DNA of 64,000 nt from the NCBI GenBank assembly GCA_022447365.1, contig JAKVBL010000006.1:124001-188000 (forward strand), read 5' to 3'. Both the position numbers and the translations under genes were made by a program. This document shows, piece after piece, positions 10,623 through 18,548 of the stretch (position 1 is its first letter; the number at the start of each line of letters is the position of its first letter). The notes beneath the pieces were generated by a model. The model ran no database searches. It was given only the letters and a program-made list of their open reading frames with translations, and had not been told where the DNA came from. Source of the DNA: Oleiphilaceae bacterium. Lineage in GTDB: Bacteria > Pseudomonadota > Gammaproteobacteria > Pseudomonadales > Oleiphilaceae.

Positions 10623-10862
10623 ATGTTTAAAAAAATCTCAATAGTGTTGGCACTGATAGCGTTCGGCTTTTCGTCATCTTTAATGGCAATGCCTAAGGAT
10701 TGCGAAGTGATGATGTCTAATCTACAGATTCAATATGGGCAAGACGAAGACGACGGTTTCGAGCTAGTTCTTGCTGAAATCGATGATGATGTTGAAGGCA
10801 AAGTGGTTGGCTACTGCGGTTCTGGCTACAAAGTCGTTTATCAAGAAGTCGATCCTTCATAG
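10623..10862 (+). CDS. Small secreted protein, DUF1161-like
   Basis: A 79-residue protein with a Sec signal peptide (MFKKISIVLALIAFGFSSSLMA) and a short mature domain containing two Cys, DCEVM and GYCGSGYKVVY. The pattern C-x(n)-GxCxxGxK matches DUF1161 small periplasmic proteins and the paralogue just downstream, although the middle part is diverged and very acidic (QDEDDGFE). The ATG at 10623 is preceded by AGGAGG; an in-frame start at 10587 lacks one. Function is unknown. The two Cys probably form a disulphide in the periplasm. Confidence 0.75.
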   Translation: MFKKISIVLALIAFGFSSSLMAMPKDCEVMMSNLQIQYGQDEDDGFELVLAEIDDDVEGKVVGYCGSGYKVVYQEVDPS

Positions 10863-10935
10863 CTCTTTATAATCCTGCATCTTTTCGATTCTTTGCTACT
10901 CTTCTTCTGCCGTCCATTAAATTATTAGGTGGATT

Positions 10936-11169
10936 ATGAAAAATATTTTCGCGTGGGGCGTAGCAATGACCCTTCTTGCATTACCTTTGATTGCTAGCGC
11001 AGAACTCAAAGATTGTAATGAGTTGAAAGATGAGATCGAAGCCAAGATTAAAAACAATGGGGTGAAAAGCTTTAAGCTTACTATTGTTGAAAAAGACGCC
11101 TCAGCTCCGGGTGAACAAGTCGGTAGCTGTGAAGGTGGCACCAAGAAAATTATGTATGAGCGTGGTTAA
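10936..11169 (+). CDS. DUF1161 family small periplasmic protein
   Basis: A 77-residue secreted protein: signal peptide MKNIFAWGVAMTLLALPLIASA, then KDCNELKDEIEAKIKNNGVK and a C-terminal GSCEGGTKKIMYER. This is the canonical DUF1161 pattern with two conserved Cys. It lies 73 bases after a related protein, so the pair looks like an old tandem duplication in which the first copy has drifted. A ribosome site (AGGTGG) precedes the ATG. The role of the family is not known to me; surface or envelope function is only suggested by the signal peptide. Confidence 0.82.
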   Translation: MKNIFAWGVAMTLLALPLIASAELKDCNELKDEIEAKIKNNGVKSFKLTIVEKDASAPGEQVGSCEGGTKKIMYERG

Positions 11170-11292
11170 ACTCCTCGATTCAAGGTTTACTTTCTCTTCA
11201 ACTAGATTACTCTAGCGCCTCTTTCTTGCTCTGCGCTCATTCACTATTCAGCGTACGGCAACATTCTCTTTTTATTCACAGATTTATACGCC

Positions 11293-12672
11293 ATGACTAA
11301 TCAAAGCTTTTCCTCTTTAGCTTTAAAACCAGAATTGTTGGATGCTTTAAACAAAGCTGGTTACGAGACTATGACTGATATTCAAAGTGCTGCCTTGCCA
11401 AACTTGCTTGATGGAAAAGACTTAATCGGGAAAGCAAAAACGGGAAGTGGTAAAACGGCGACTTTCGCGTTAAATCTACTGAATAGACTGGAGCCGAAGC
11501 GATATCATATTCAAACTTTGATCTTGTGCCCAACGCGCGAATTAGCGACGCAAGTTGCGGAAGAGACGCGCAAGCTAGCGAAAGGTATGCACAATGTAAA
11601 AGTATTGACCTTGTGCGGTGGTCAGCCAATGGGACCTCAAATTGGTTCGCTCGAACACGGTGCACATATTGTTGTGGGCACACCGGGACGCATTAAAGAT
11701 CACTTACGAAAAGAAACGCTCAAACTCAATAACGTTGATACCGTCGTTTTGGACGAAGCTGATCGAATGCTAGATATGGGCTTTTTGGAGGACGTTGAAC
11801 ATATTGTAGGGCACTGCCCTGCGCAACGTCAGACCCTACTTTTTTCCGCGACCTATCCCGATAAAATTTCCTCCCTAGCGAAACGACTATTGAATAATCC
11901 TGTAATGGTGACTGTAGAAAGCGAGCATAGTGACGATCATATCGAACAGCGTTTTATTGAAGTAGAAGAGCGTAATAAACAAGAAGTACTCGCGCGTATC
12001 TTGCGTCACACGCAGGCTGCGACCGCAATTGTTTTTGCAAATATGAAGCAAGATTGTGATGACTTGGCGCAATCACTGAATGATCTTGGCGCCAGCGCAC
12101 TAGCCCTTCATGGTGATTTGGAACAACGTGAGCGTGACTCTGTTCTAACCCGATTTATGCAGGGAAGCTGCTGTGTTTTGGTCGCGACAGATGTCGCGGC
12201 TCGTGGCTTAGATGTCGATGATGTTGCTCTTGTCGTCAATTATGACTTGCCACGAGACAGTGAAGTGTATGTGCATCGTATTGGGCGGACTGGTCGCGCT
12301 GGTCACTCAGGAAAAGCTTATAGCATCTACACAGCGAAGCAACGGTACAAGCTCGAAATTTTAGAAGGTGAGCGCCAACAAGCACTTGAATATCTCGATG
12401 CTGCTAGCTTTAAGGCAAAGGGTAGTTTTCCTGAACCTGAGTTCGTGACGATAGAAATTTCTGGCGGTAAACGAGAGAAAGTACGCCCCGGAGATCTATT
12501 AGGAGCCCTAACAGCAGATGGCGGAATAGCCGGCTCTGAAGTCGGCAAAATTAAAATCGTTGCACGAGCAAGTTATGTCGCAGTGAAATCAGGATCGATG
12601 CGCAAGGCGTTGAATATTCTGAATGAAGGAAAAATAAAAGGGCGCAAATTCCGCGCGAGAAAGCTCAAGTAA
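11293..12672 (+). CDS. dbpA: ATP-dependent RNA helicase DbpA
   Basis: DEAD-box helicase that acts late in 50S ribosome assembly by binding hairpin 92 of 23S rRNA. Motifs in order: Q motif region (TDIQSAALP), Walker A AKTGSGKT near residue 50, PTRELA, TPGRI, DEAD at residue 155 (VLDEADRML), SAT (LFSATYP), then ARGLDV and HRIGRTGRAG in the second RecA domain. The C-terminal 75 residues form the DbpA RRM-like domain (VTIEISGGKREKVRPGDLLG, GKIKI). The length of 459 aa matches the E. coli protein. It is followed by a clear rho-independent terminator. Confidence 0.96.
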   Translation: MTNQSFSSLALKPELLDALNKAGYETMTDIQSAALPNLLDGKDLIGKAKTGSGKTATFALNLLNRLEPKRYHIQTLILCPTRELATQVAEETRKLAKGMHNVKVLTLCGGQPMGPQIGSLEHGAHIVVGTPGRIKDHLRKETLKLNNVDTVVLDEADRMLDMGFLEDVEHIVGHCPAQRQTLLFSATYPDKISSLAKRLLNNPVMVTVESEHSDDHIEQRFIEVEERNKQEVLARILRHTQAATAIVFANMKQDCDDLAQSLNDLGASALALHGDLEQRERDSVLTRFMQGSCCVLVATDVAARGLDVDDVALVVNYDLPRDSEVYVHRIGRTGRAGHSGKAYSIYTAKQRYKLEILEGERQQALEYLDAASFKAKGSFPEPEFVTIEISGGKREKVRPGDLLGALTADGGIAGSEVGKIKIVARASYVAVKSGSMRKALNILNEGKIKGRKFRARKLK

Positions 12673-12691
12673 ATCGAAATCTAAAGAAACC

Positions 12692-12725
12692 AAAAAGGCA
12701 GACTGTCTCCATTCTGCCTTTTTTA
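12692..12725 (+). terminator. Rho-independent terminator after dbpA
   Basis: AAAAAGGCAGACTG, short loop, then CAGAATGG-side complement ending ATTCTGCCTTTTTT. It begins 20 bases after the dbpA stop and has a T run. Confidence 0.85.
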
Positions 12726-13390
12726 TTTGATAAAACACTTCTTGCTCAAATTATTGAATTGCTTCACGTCGTTTTCAGTGTGCAGTTGATCGATATCAAT
12801 CAATTTTTTTCTTCTCGCACTAGTCTTATATTAATAAGAATTTCTGATTAAATAATGAACATGATTCCTCGCCTTATCTGTAATACAAGGCTAGTATCTA
12901 ACCGACACATAGCTGTTTGCATGGAAATTATAAAAGTAATAAACCATGTTCTTCAGTTATAAAATCCTTACTTAGAAAGAATAACAAAAACAATATTATA
13001 TGAGTTGGTGCTGTACGTTGGCTAAAAGAGGAAAGCGGACCTTCAGTCAGGAAAGAAATCTTGGTTTGCGGGCATTCACTTTCATGAGAAAGCGGTCATT
13101 CCAATTTGGTAGAAATACCTCCTAAACCGTCATTAGGGATCGGTTTAGTATTTGGCCGAGTTTTCTGGTCTAACTTTGACCTAGTTCAATTACCTAAACA
13201 GACATTGCAGACCTGAAAATCGCTTGTTTTTCGATGTGTGCTTAAAGATAGAAGCGCACTAAATGACTGAAGCTCAATGTTAGTAATAACAAAATGATCT
13301 TATCACCTGAGTACTTTTGATACTAAGGCATTCATAGTCGACTAAACTGACATAGACCGCTGATTAATATTCGGATTGTGGAGGAATACT
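12726..13390. other. Long gene-free AT-rich stretch with orphan regulatory box
   Basis: About 665 bases without a credible gene on either strand. It holds a perfect TTGAT-N4-ATCAA site at 12786 and ends in the leader of the His-rich gene. Otherwise I see no hairpin-plus-T terminator, tRNA or repeat that I can support. It may be the remains of a lost gene or a long regulatory leader. Confidence 0.5.
12786..12799. promoter_or_regulatory. Anr/FNR-type box, orphan
   Basis: TTGATCGATATCAA is an exact match to the FNR/Anr consensus TTGAT-N4-ATCAA. The nearest gene downstream starts about 590 bases away and dbpA upstream ends before it, so its target is unclear. Confidence 0.5.
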
Positions 13391-13726
13391 ATGTCTTGCT
13401 CAAACACTTCATCCCACCCTGATCACACTCATGGCCCAAACTGTGGACATACTGCGATTCGTCATGGCGATCATATCGACTATATTCATGGCGGGCATCT
13501 ACACCACCCCCATGAAGATCACTACGATGAACATACCATCGAGGTTAGTGACGCTAATCCAGATGGGTGTAAGCCTTTACACTCCTGCGGAGATCATGTT
13601 CATGGTCCAGGTTGTGGCCACGAAGCGGTGCCTCATGGAGATCACATAGATTATTTAGTGGATGGCAGGTTACACCACGTGCACAACGGGCATTGTGATG
13701 ATCATGGTCCTATAGAACTGGTATAG
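13391..13726 (+). CDS. Histidine-rich metal-binding protein with two tandem repeats
   Basis: A 111-residue cytosolic protein with no signal peptide, extremely rich in His (over 20%), plus Cys and Asp. Two copies of a roughly 35-residue unit are visible: HGPNCGHTAIRHGDHIDYIH and HGPGCGHEAVPHGDHIDYLV, each followed by LHH-x-H-x(2-3)-H-x-D(E)H. This composition indicates zinc, nickel or cobalt chelation or storage; the specific metal cannot be read from sequence. The ATG at 13391 has GGAGG before it, whereas the longer TTG-started form does not. The nearest downstream element is a cobalamin riboswitch, so cobalt is a possible link, which is inference. Confidence 0.8.
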   Translation: MSCSNTSSHPDHTHGPNCGHTAIRHGDHIDYIHGGHLHHPHEDHYDEHTIEVSDANPDGCKPLHSCGDHVHGPGCGHEAVPHGDHIDYLVDGRLHHVHNGHCDDHGPIELV

Positions 13727-13868
13727 ATAGAGTCACAACGCTTCTTTAATTTGAATTGCTGAGTCATGGCGACTAGTACTCCACTAGTTGCATAATTAGG
13801 CCAGTAAACTTATATTCAGTACCGCATTGGTTCACGCCTATTAAATAGATGCCTTAGGGTATCTACAG

Positions 13869-14050
13869 GTTGTGCTAAGAGGAAATCTGGTGAGAATCCA
13901 GAACTGACGCGCAGCGGTAATAGGGAACGAAAGCGACACGATTGGTATCTCATATAGATTAAGATCAGGCACTGGAAAGAGCTCCGGGAAGCCGTCGCCG
14001 TAGAAAACTAAGCTCAGCTTATTTGCCCTTAAGTCCGAAGACCTGCCAAC
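13869..14050 (+). ncRNA. Cobalamin (B12) riboswitch
   Basis: The sequence carries the conserved elements of the adenosyl/hydroxocobalamin aptamer in order: AGAGGAA, TCTGGTGAGAATCCAGA (P5 hairpin), ACTGACGCGCAGCGGTAAT, GGGAACGAAAG, CACTGG, CCGGGAAG and the B12 box AAGTCCGAAGACCTGCC. Downstream at 14053-14080 GTTCATCC...GGGTGAAC can form a hairpin, and ATGCCT...AGGTAT at 14085-14106 another, which may be the expression platform. The first gene on the same strand is the CWC protein at 14227. The usual targets (btuB, metE, cobalamin synthesis) are absent directly downstream. Confidence 0.9.
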
Positions 14051-14226
14051 GCAGTTCATCCACAAACTATTGGGTGAACTTTCATGCCTTCGCGATCATG
14101 AGGTATAGAAAGACAGGTTTTAGTTGCCTTAAGCAAGCTTAGTGTTACCGCTTATCTTGCCTCCTGTAGTTTCTTCTTTTTTCGCAAAGGACCGTTTACC
14201 GAGTTCAATTTGCGTTGTAAAGAAAT

Positions 14227-14448
14227 ATGCCGAACCATGAAGTAATCAAATGCCCCCGTTGTGGATCACCCTTTGAATGTAAAATGGGATCAATCACAAT
14301 TTGCCACTGTAGCGATGTCCACTTATCTAGAGAACAAATGGCGTTTATTTCGGAACATTGGCAAGGCTGCTTGTGCCATGCGTGTTTGCTTGAGATTAAA
14401 ACATTGTTACCAGAGAACCCTTCCTATAGGGCAAGGGCGTTGAACTGA
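14227..14448 (+). CDS. Cysteine-rich CWC family small protein
   Basis: A 73-residue protein with the Cys pattern of CWC proteins: KCPRCGSPFECKMG, ICHCSDVHLS, then GCLCHACLLEIK. Seven or more Cys and nearby His suggest binding of a metal such as zinc or an iron-sulphur centre, but no activity is established that I know of. It begins 177 bases after the end of the cobalamin aptamer, with only a weak ribosome site (AAAGAAAT), consistent with riboswitch control at initiation. It converges on the flavin reductase-like gene, ending 13 bases from it. Confidence 0.8.
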   Translation: MPNHEVIKCPRCGSPFECKMGSITICHCSDVHLSREQMAFISEHWQGCLCHACLLEIKTLLPENPSYRARALN

Positions 14449-14460
14449 ACTGTCCAATTC

Positions 14461-15234
14461 CTAAATTGCTATTCGTCGTTCTCTAGGCGCGTATTCAAAA
14501 ACATCGGAGTAGCAATTTGCTTCGTTAAGGCCTTTGGATTCAAGTTTATCGATAGTGCCGTATACCATTTGGGGCGATCCGCATAGATAAACCTTGGTAT
14601 TGTCGAGGTCTTCAAAATCATGCTCAATCACCTCATAGATATAACCGGAGCGGCCATTCCATTCACTATTTTCTGTTTCTAAAATCGGCGTAAAGGTGAG
14701 GTTCTTATGTTGTTTTGCCCAGCCTTGAAATTGGTTTAGCAGATAGAAGTCGTCGATATGTCTATTCGACCAATAGATATTGATCAGTGCTTTAGGTTGT
14801 CTTGTAAGAGCCTCTTCGGTTAAGCATTTAATCTTCGCGATACCTGATCCCGAGGCGATCAATAGATGCCTTTGATTAAGGTTGGTTTGCAAAAAAGCCT
14901 GCCCCATCGGTAAGGTCACGGACACTGATGCCCCATCGATAAGACATTTTGTAAGGTGTTTCAATATTCTACCGGCTAACTCACTACCATTCTGAATATA
15001 CAGTTGTATTCGACGAGCTTGGTTTGGGTCGCAACGATTCGCAATGGTATAAAAAAACGCTTGTGGTTCTCCATCATCATTTAGATCGAGTTCCAGCTGC
15101 AGATACTGCCCTGCATGATAATTCAGCGAGGTGCCGACGGGAGAAAGTAATTCAATCTCTAGGGTATCTTTGGTCAAGGGTTCTGCGCTCAAGACCTGAC
15201 ATTCGTGCGTAACTTTATTCGCAACTTTGTTCAT
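14461..15234 (-). CDS. NAD(P)H-flavin reductase-like (Fre/LuxG type) oxidoreductase
   Basis: A 257-residue FNR-superfamily protein without a 2Fe-2S domain, so most like Fre/LuxG flavin reductases that supply reduced flavin to partner enzymes. The flavin domain has YHAGQYLQLEL near residue 40; the NAD domain starts with HLLIASGSGIAKIKCLTEE near residue 123, then INIYWSNRHIDDFY and a C-terminal VYLCGSPQMVYG. Oddly, the Arg of the flavin-binding RxxS/T motif is absent: the segment reads QAFFYTIAN where Fre has RPFSMAS. It is divergent from metR and the mesX-mesD pair, sharing a 130-base intergenic region, which suggests a role with them; this is inference. Confidence 0.82.
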   Translation of the reverse strand: MNKVANKVTHECQVLSAEPLTKDTLEIELLSPVGTSLNYHAGQYLQLELDLNDDGEPQAFFYTIANRCDPNQARRIQLYIQNGSELAGRILKHLTKCLIDGASVSVTLPMGQAFLQTNLNQRHLLIASGSGIAKIKCLTEEALTRQPKALINIYWSNRHIDDFYLLNQFQGWAKQHKNLTFTPILETENSEWNGRSGYIYEVIEHDFEDLDNTKVYLCGSPQMVYGTIDKLESKGLNEANCYSDVFEYAPRERRIAI

Positions 15235-15364
15235 ATCAAAGCCGTCATTACTATTTCAATAATCGAGTTCTAGCAAGTTTAGAGGACTTTTATGATGAGT
15301 AAAAATGGTATATTTTCACGTACCGATTAATATTTGTCATGCATGATGTTTGCTGAACTTAACG

Positions 15365-16273
15365 ATGATTGAACGTACTCACCTTAGAATTCTGCACGCC
15401 GTTGAACAGAACGGATCATTAACGGCGGCTGCTAAAGCGCTTTGCGTGACGCAATCCGCTTTAAGTCACACGATGCGAAAGCTGGAAGATAATCTCGGCG
15501 CCGAAATTTGGTTTCGAGAAGGGCGCAGTTTGCGTCTCACTCAGTCAGGTCGTTATCTATTAAATATCGCGAATCGCGTGCTTCCCTTGCTAGATCATGC
15601 TGAAGAAAAGCTCAAGCAAATGGCGCAAGGTGAGCGAGGCACATTGCGAATTGGTATGGAATGCCATCCTTGTTATCAATGGTTGTTAAAAATCGTTTCT
15701 CCGTTCTTGGATGCGTGGCCAGATGTGGATGTAGATGTAAAACAGAAGTTCCAGTTTGGTGGTGTCGGCGCACTGTTAGATTACGAAATTGACCTATTGG
15801 TGACGCCAGATCCGTTCTATAAAAGCGGCCTAAATTTCACCCCTGTATTTGATTATGAGCAGGTCTTGGTTGTGCCTCGGGGGCACGATTTAGTTGGATG
15901 CCAATATGCAGAAGCAGAAGATTTAAGAGACCAGGTTTTACTGACCTATCCGGTCGCCACTGATCGACTCGATATTTATAGCCAGTTCCTTAATCCGGCG
16001 GGTGTCGTGCCCAGACTTCACAAAACCAGTGAGACGACCGAGATCATGTTACAGATGGTCGCTTGTGGGCGCGGTGTGGCTGCTCTGCCACGTTGGTTAG
16101 CAGAGGAGTATTGTAAAAAGCTTCCTTTAAGTGTGGTGCGTTTAGGTAGAGAGGGCATTGCCAAGCAGATATTCGTGGGGACGCGTGAAAGTGATGGCGA
16201 TATTAAGTATCTCAATGCATTTATTGAAATGGCACGTGGCTACGAATATCCGATATCAACCGGTAAAACCTAG
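15365..16273 (+). CDS. metR: LysR-family methionine regulator MetR
   Basis: A 302-residue transcription activator that senses homocysteine. An N-terminal winged helix (LTAAAKALCVTQSALSHTMRKLE) is followed by the MetR-specific segment IGMECHPCYQWLLKIVSPFL near residue 98, and the effector domain has LLTYPVATDRLDIYSQFLNPAG and the late QMVACGRGVAALPRWL. The ATG at 15365 matches the E. coli MetR N-terminus (MIE.xHL); the longer TTG start is less likely. It lies directly upstream of mesX in the same direction and divergent from the flavin reductase, so it likely controls both. The intergenic region holds AT-rich imperfect dyads but no exact TGAA-N5-TTCA box. Confidence 0.92.
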   Translation: MIERTHLRILHAVEQNGSLTAAAKALCVTQSALSHTMRKLEDNLGAEIWFREGRSLRLTQSGRYLLNIANRVLPLLDHAEEKLKQMAQGERGTLRIGMECHPCYQWLLKIVSPFLDAWPDVDVDVKQKFQFGGVGALLDYEIDLLVTPDPFYKSGLNFTPVFDYEQVLVVPRGHDLVGCQYAEAEDLRDQVLLTYPVATDRLDIYSQFLNPAGVVPRLHKTSETTEIMLQMVACGRGVAALPRWLAEEYCKKLPLSVVRLGREGIAKQIFVGTRESDGDIKYLNAFIEMARGYEYPISTGKT

Positions 16274-16332
16274 GTTTTTCGCTAGGTTCTATCCTCTCGC
16301 TTCAATTAAGTATGATAAAAACTCATAAAATA

Positions 16333-16357
16333 ATGAAATAAAATCAATTTTATTCAT
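16333..16357. promoter_or_regulatory. AT-rich palindrome upstream of mesX
   Basis: ATGAAATAAAAT-CAA-TTTTATTCAT reads almost the same on both strands, 70 bases before the mesX start. It contains TGAA and TTCA half sites but with wider spacing than the E. coli MetR box. It may be a LysR-type operator for MetR. Confidence 0.45.
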
Positions 16358-16427
16358 GATTTGATCTGGGTATAACTATATACAGTTTTAAATGCGGCAT
16401 AGCATGTATACGGGAGGTCAGGTCACC

Positions 16428-17435
16428 ATGAGTAAAGGGTTTACATACACAATTAAGACAATTCAGTTTGATGAACACTATCGTCCATCAGACGGTACTC
16501 GAATCACAACTAATTTCGCAAACCTGGCGAGAGGTGAAAGCCGTAAAGAGAATCTGCGAAACGCCTTGAGAATGGTGGATAGCCGATTCAACGCTCTCGC
16601 TAATTGGGACAACCCAAAAGGTGATCGCTATTCAGTTGACTTGGAGATTGTATCGGTCGACATGGATATCGAAGGAAATGGTGAAAAATTTCCATCGATA
16701 GAAATTCTCAAGACTTATGTTGTTGACCGCCTTACGAATAAGAGAATTGAAGGCATTGTAGGGAATAACTTCTCATCTTACGTTCGGGATTATGATTTTA
16801 GCGTGCTGCTTTTGGATCATAATAAAGACCAGGATCATTTTAGTATTCCTGATAACTTTGGCGATCTACATGGCAATCTATTCAAAGATTTTATCTGCTC
16901 TGATACTTACAAAAAGAACTTTAACAAGCTGCCTGTTATCTGTCTGAGTGTGTCTGATAATAAAATTTATCAACGTACAGAAAACGGTCATCCTGTCTTA
17001 GGCATTGAATACTTACCAAACGAATCTTCTTTGACTGAACAATACTTCAAAAAGATGGGCTTTGAAGTGCGTTATTTTATGCCACCAAACAGTGTCGCGC
17101 CGCTTGCGTTCTACTTCTTTGGCGATTTGCTTAGCGATTACACCAATCTAGAGTTGATCAGTACCATCAGTACGATGGAGACCTTCCAGAAAATCTATCG
17201 GCCTGAAATCTACAACGCTAACGCGGTGGCGGGTAATCACTATCAGCCAAAATTGAAGCATTCAGATCATTCCTTAACGCAAATTGTTTATGACAGACAG
17301 GAACGTAGTCAGTTAGCCATCAAGCAAGGGAAGTTTGCTGAGGAGAATTTTATAAAGCCCTACCAGAATGTTCTAGAAAAATGGTCGGCAAACTTTTCCC
17401 CATCAAACGATGTTTTACAAAACCTAGCCTCGTGA
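16428..17435 (+). CDS. mesX: MesX (DUF1852), partner of folate-independent methionine synthase
   Basis: A 335-residue DUF1852 protein. It starts MSKGFTYTIKTIQFDEHYRP and carries conserved stretches NFANLARGESRKENLRNALR near residue 32 and FLPPNSVAPLAFYFFGDLL-like residues (YFMPPNSVAPLAFYFFGDLL) near 230. DUF1852 proteins occur beside MesD and are reported to be needed for its activity in Acinetobacter, a system that requires oxygen; the chemistry and methyl donor are unresolved as far as I know. The ATG at 16428 follows GGGAGG, and the longer start upstream is not needed. It lies 23 bases before mesD and downstream of metR, so the two form an operon under probable MetR control. Confidence 0.9.
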   Translation: MSKGFTYTIKTIQFDEHYRPSDGTRITTNFANLARGESRKENLRNALRMVDSRFNALANWDNPKGDRYSVDLEIVSVDMDIEGNGEKFPSIEILKTYVVDRLTNKRIEGIVGNNFSSYVRDYDFSVLLLDHNKDQDHFSIPDNFGDLHGNLFKDFICSDTYKKNFNKLPVICLSVSDNKIYQRTENGHPVLGIEYLPNESSLTEQYFKKMGFEVRYFMPPNSVAPLAFYFFGDLLSDYTNLELISTISTMETFQKIYRPEIYNANAVAGNHYQPKLKHSDHSLTQIVYDRQERSQLAIKQGKFAEENFIKPYQNVLEKWSANFSPSNDVLQNLAS

Positions 17436-17458
17436 TTGGCCTAAAAAGACGGAAATTC

Positions 17459-18490
17459 ATGATGAAAAAATTATTACCTACTTCGACGGCTGGTAGCTTA
17501 CCCAAGCCTTCATGGTTAGCGGAACCTGAAAAACTCTGGTCACCATGGAAGTTGGAGGGAGAGGACTTAGTCTCCGGTAAACAAGATGCACTTCGCGTTA
17601 CCTTGCAGGAGCAAGAAAATGCAGGAATAGATATCGTGAGTGATGGTGAGCAAACGCGTCAGCATTTTGTAACGACTTTCATAGAGAGCCTGAGCGGCGT
17701 TGATTTTGATAAGCGCAAAACGGTTAGGATTCGAAATCGCTATGACGCGAGTGTGCCGACTGTTGTTGGTCCAGTGAGTCGCCAGAAAGCAGTGTTTGTT
17801 GAAGATGCGAAGTTCTTACGCAAACAAACCAAACAGCCAATAAAGTGGGCGCTTCCCGGTCCTATGACGATGGTGGACACGCTTTACGATGAGCACTACA
17901 AGAGCCGTGAAAAACTGGCTTGGGAATTCGCCATTGCCTTAAACAAAGAGGCTAAGGAACTCGAAGCGGCTGGTGTTGATATTATCCAGTTTGATGAGCC
18001 TGCATTTAACGTCTTCATTGATGAGGTCAACGAATGGGGCATTAAGTGTTTAGAGCGGGCGATTGAAGGTCTGAAATGCGAGACCGCTGTACACATTTGT
18101 TATGGCTATGGCATTCAAGCCAATACAGACTGGAAGAAGACTTTAGGTTCGGAGTGGCGACAGTATGAAGAGACATTTCCATCGATACGAGAATCTAATA
18201 TCGATATTGTTTCGTTAGAGTGCCATAACGGTCGCGTACCGGTTGAGGTTCTTGAACTTATTCGAGGCAAGAAAGTGATGGTCGGTGCCATTGATGTAGC
18301 AAATGAAACTATCGAAACGCCCGAAGAGGTCGCTGAGACTTTGCGAGGCGCTTTGAAATATGTCGATGCAGATAAGCTCTATCCGTGCACCAATTGTGGC
18401 ATGGCCCCATTATCCCGAAAAATTGCAAGAGGAAAACTTGAAGCCTTACGCGCTGGTGCCGATATCGTCAGACGAGAATTGGCCGCTTAA
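17459..18490 (+). CDS. mesD: MesD, folate-independent methionine synthase (core MetE)
   Basis: A 343-residue protein equal to the C-terminal catalytic half of cobalamin-independent methionine synthase MetE, without the N-terminal folate-binding half. Zinc ligands are visible: His-x-Cys in HICYGYG near residue 211, Glu in SLECHNG near 252 and Cys in YPCTNCGMAPLSR near 310. IQFDEPAF near 176 is the MetE-type substrate motif. Start ATG 17459 is preceded by GGAAATTC; an in-frame upstream ATG overlapping mesX is unlikely. MesD enzymes methylate homocysteine from a donor other than methyltetrahydrofolate, together with MesX. A MetE-like archaeal MesA-C type is less likely given the DUF1852 neighbour. 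Confidence 0.9.
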   Translation: MMKKLLPTSTAGSLPKPSWLAEPEKLWSPWKLEGEDLVSGKQDALRVTLQEQENAGIDIVSDGEQTRQHFVTTFIESLSGVDFDKRKTVRIRNRYDASVPTVVGPVSRQKAVFVEDAKFLRKQTKQPIKWALPGPMTMVDTLYDEHYKSREKLAWEFAIALNKEAKELEAAGVDIIQFDEPAFNVFIDEVNEWGIKCLERAIEGLKCETAVHICYGYGIQANTDWKKTLGSEWRQYEETFPSIRESNIDIVSLECHNGRVPVEVLELIRGKKVMVGAIDVANETIETPEEVAETLRGALKYVDADKLYPCTNCGMAPLSRKIARGKLEALRAGADIVRRELAA

Positions 18491-18548
18491 AAGTCAAAAC
18501 AATTGTGAGCAAACCTAGATAAACCACTCAAAGCAGAAGTAGTCACTG

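Noticed and set aside
16262..16427. Canonical E. coli MetR box upstream of mesX
   Set aside because: No TGAA-N5-TTCA; only a wider palindrome is present and is listed with low confidence.
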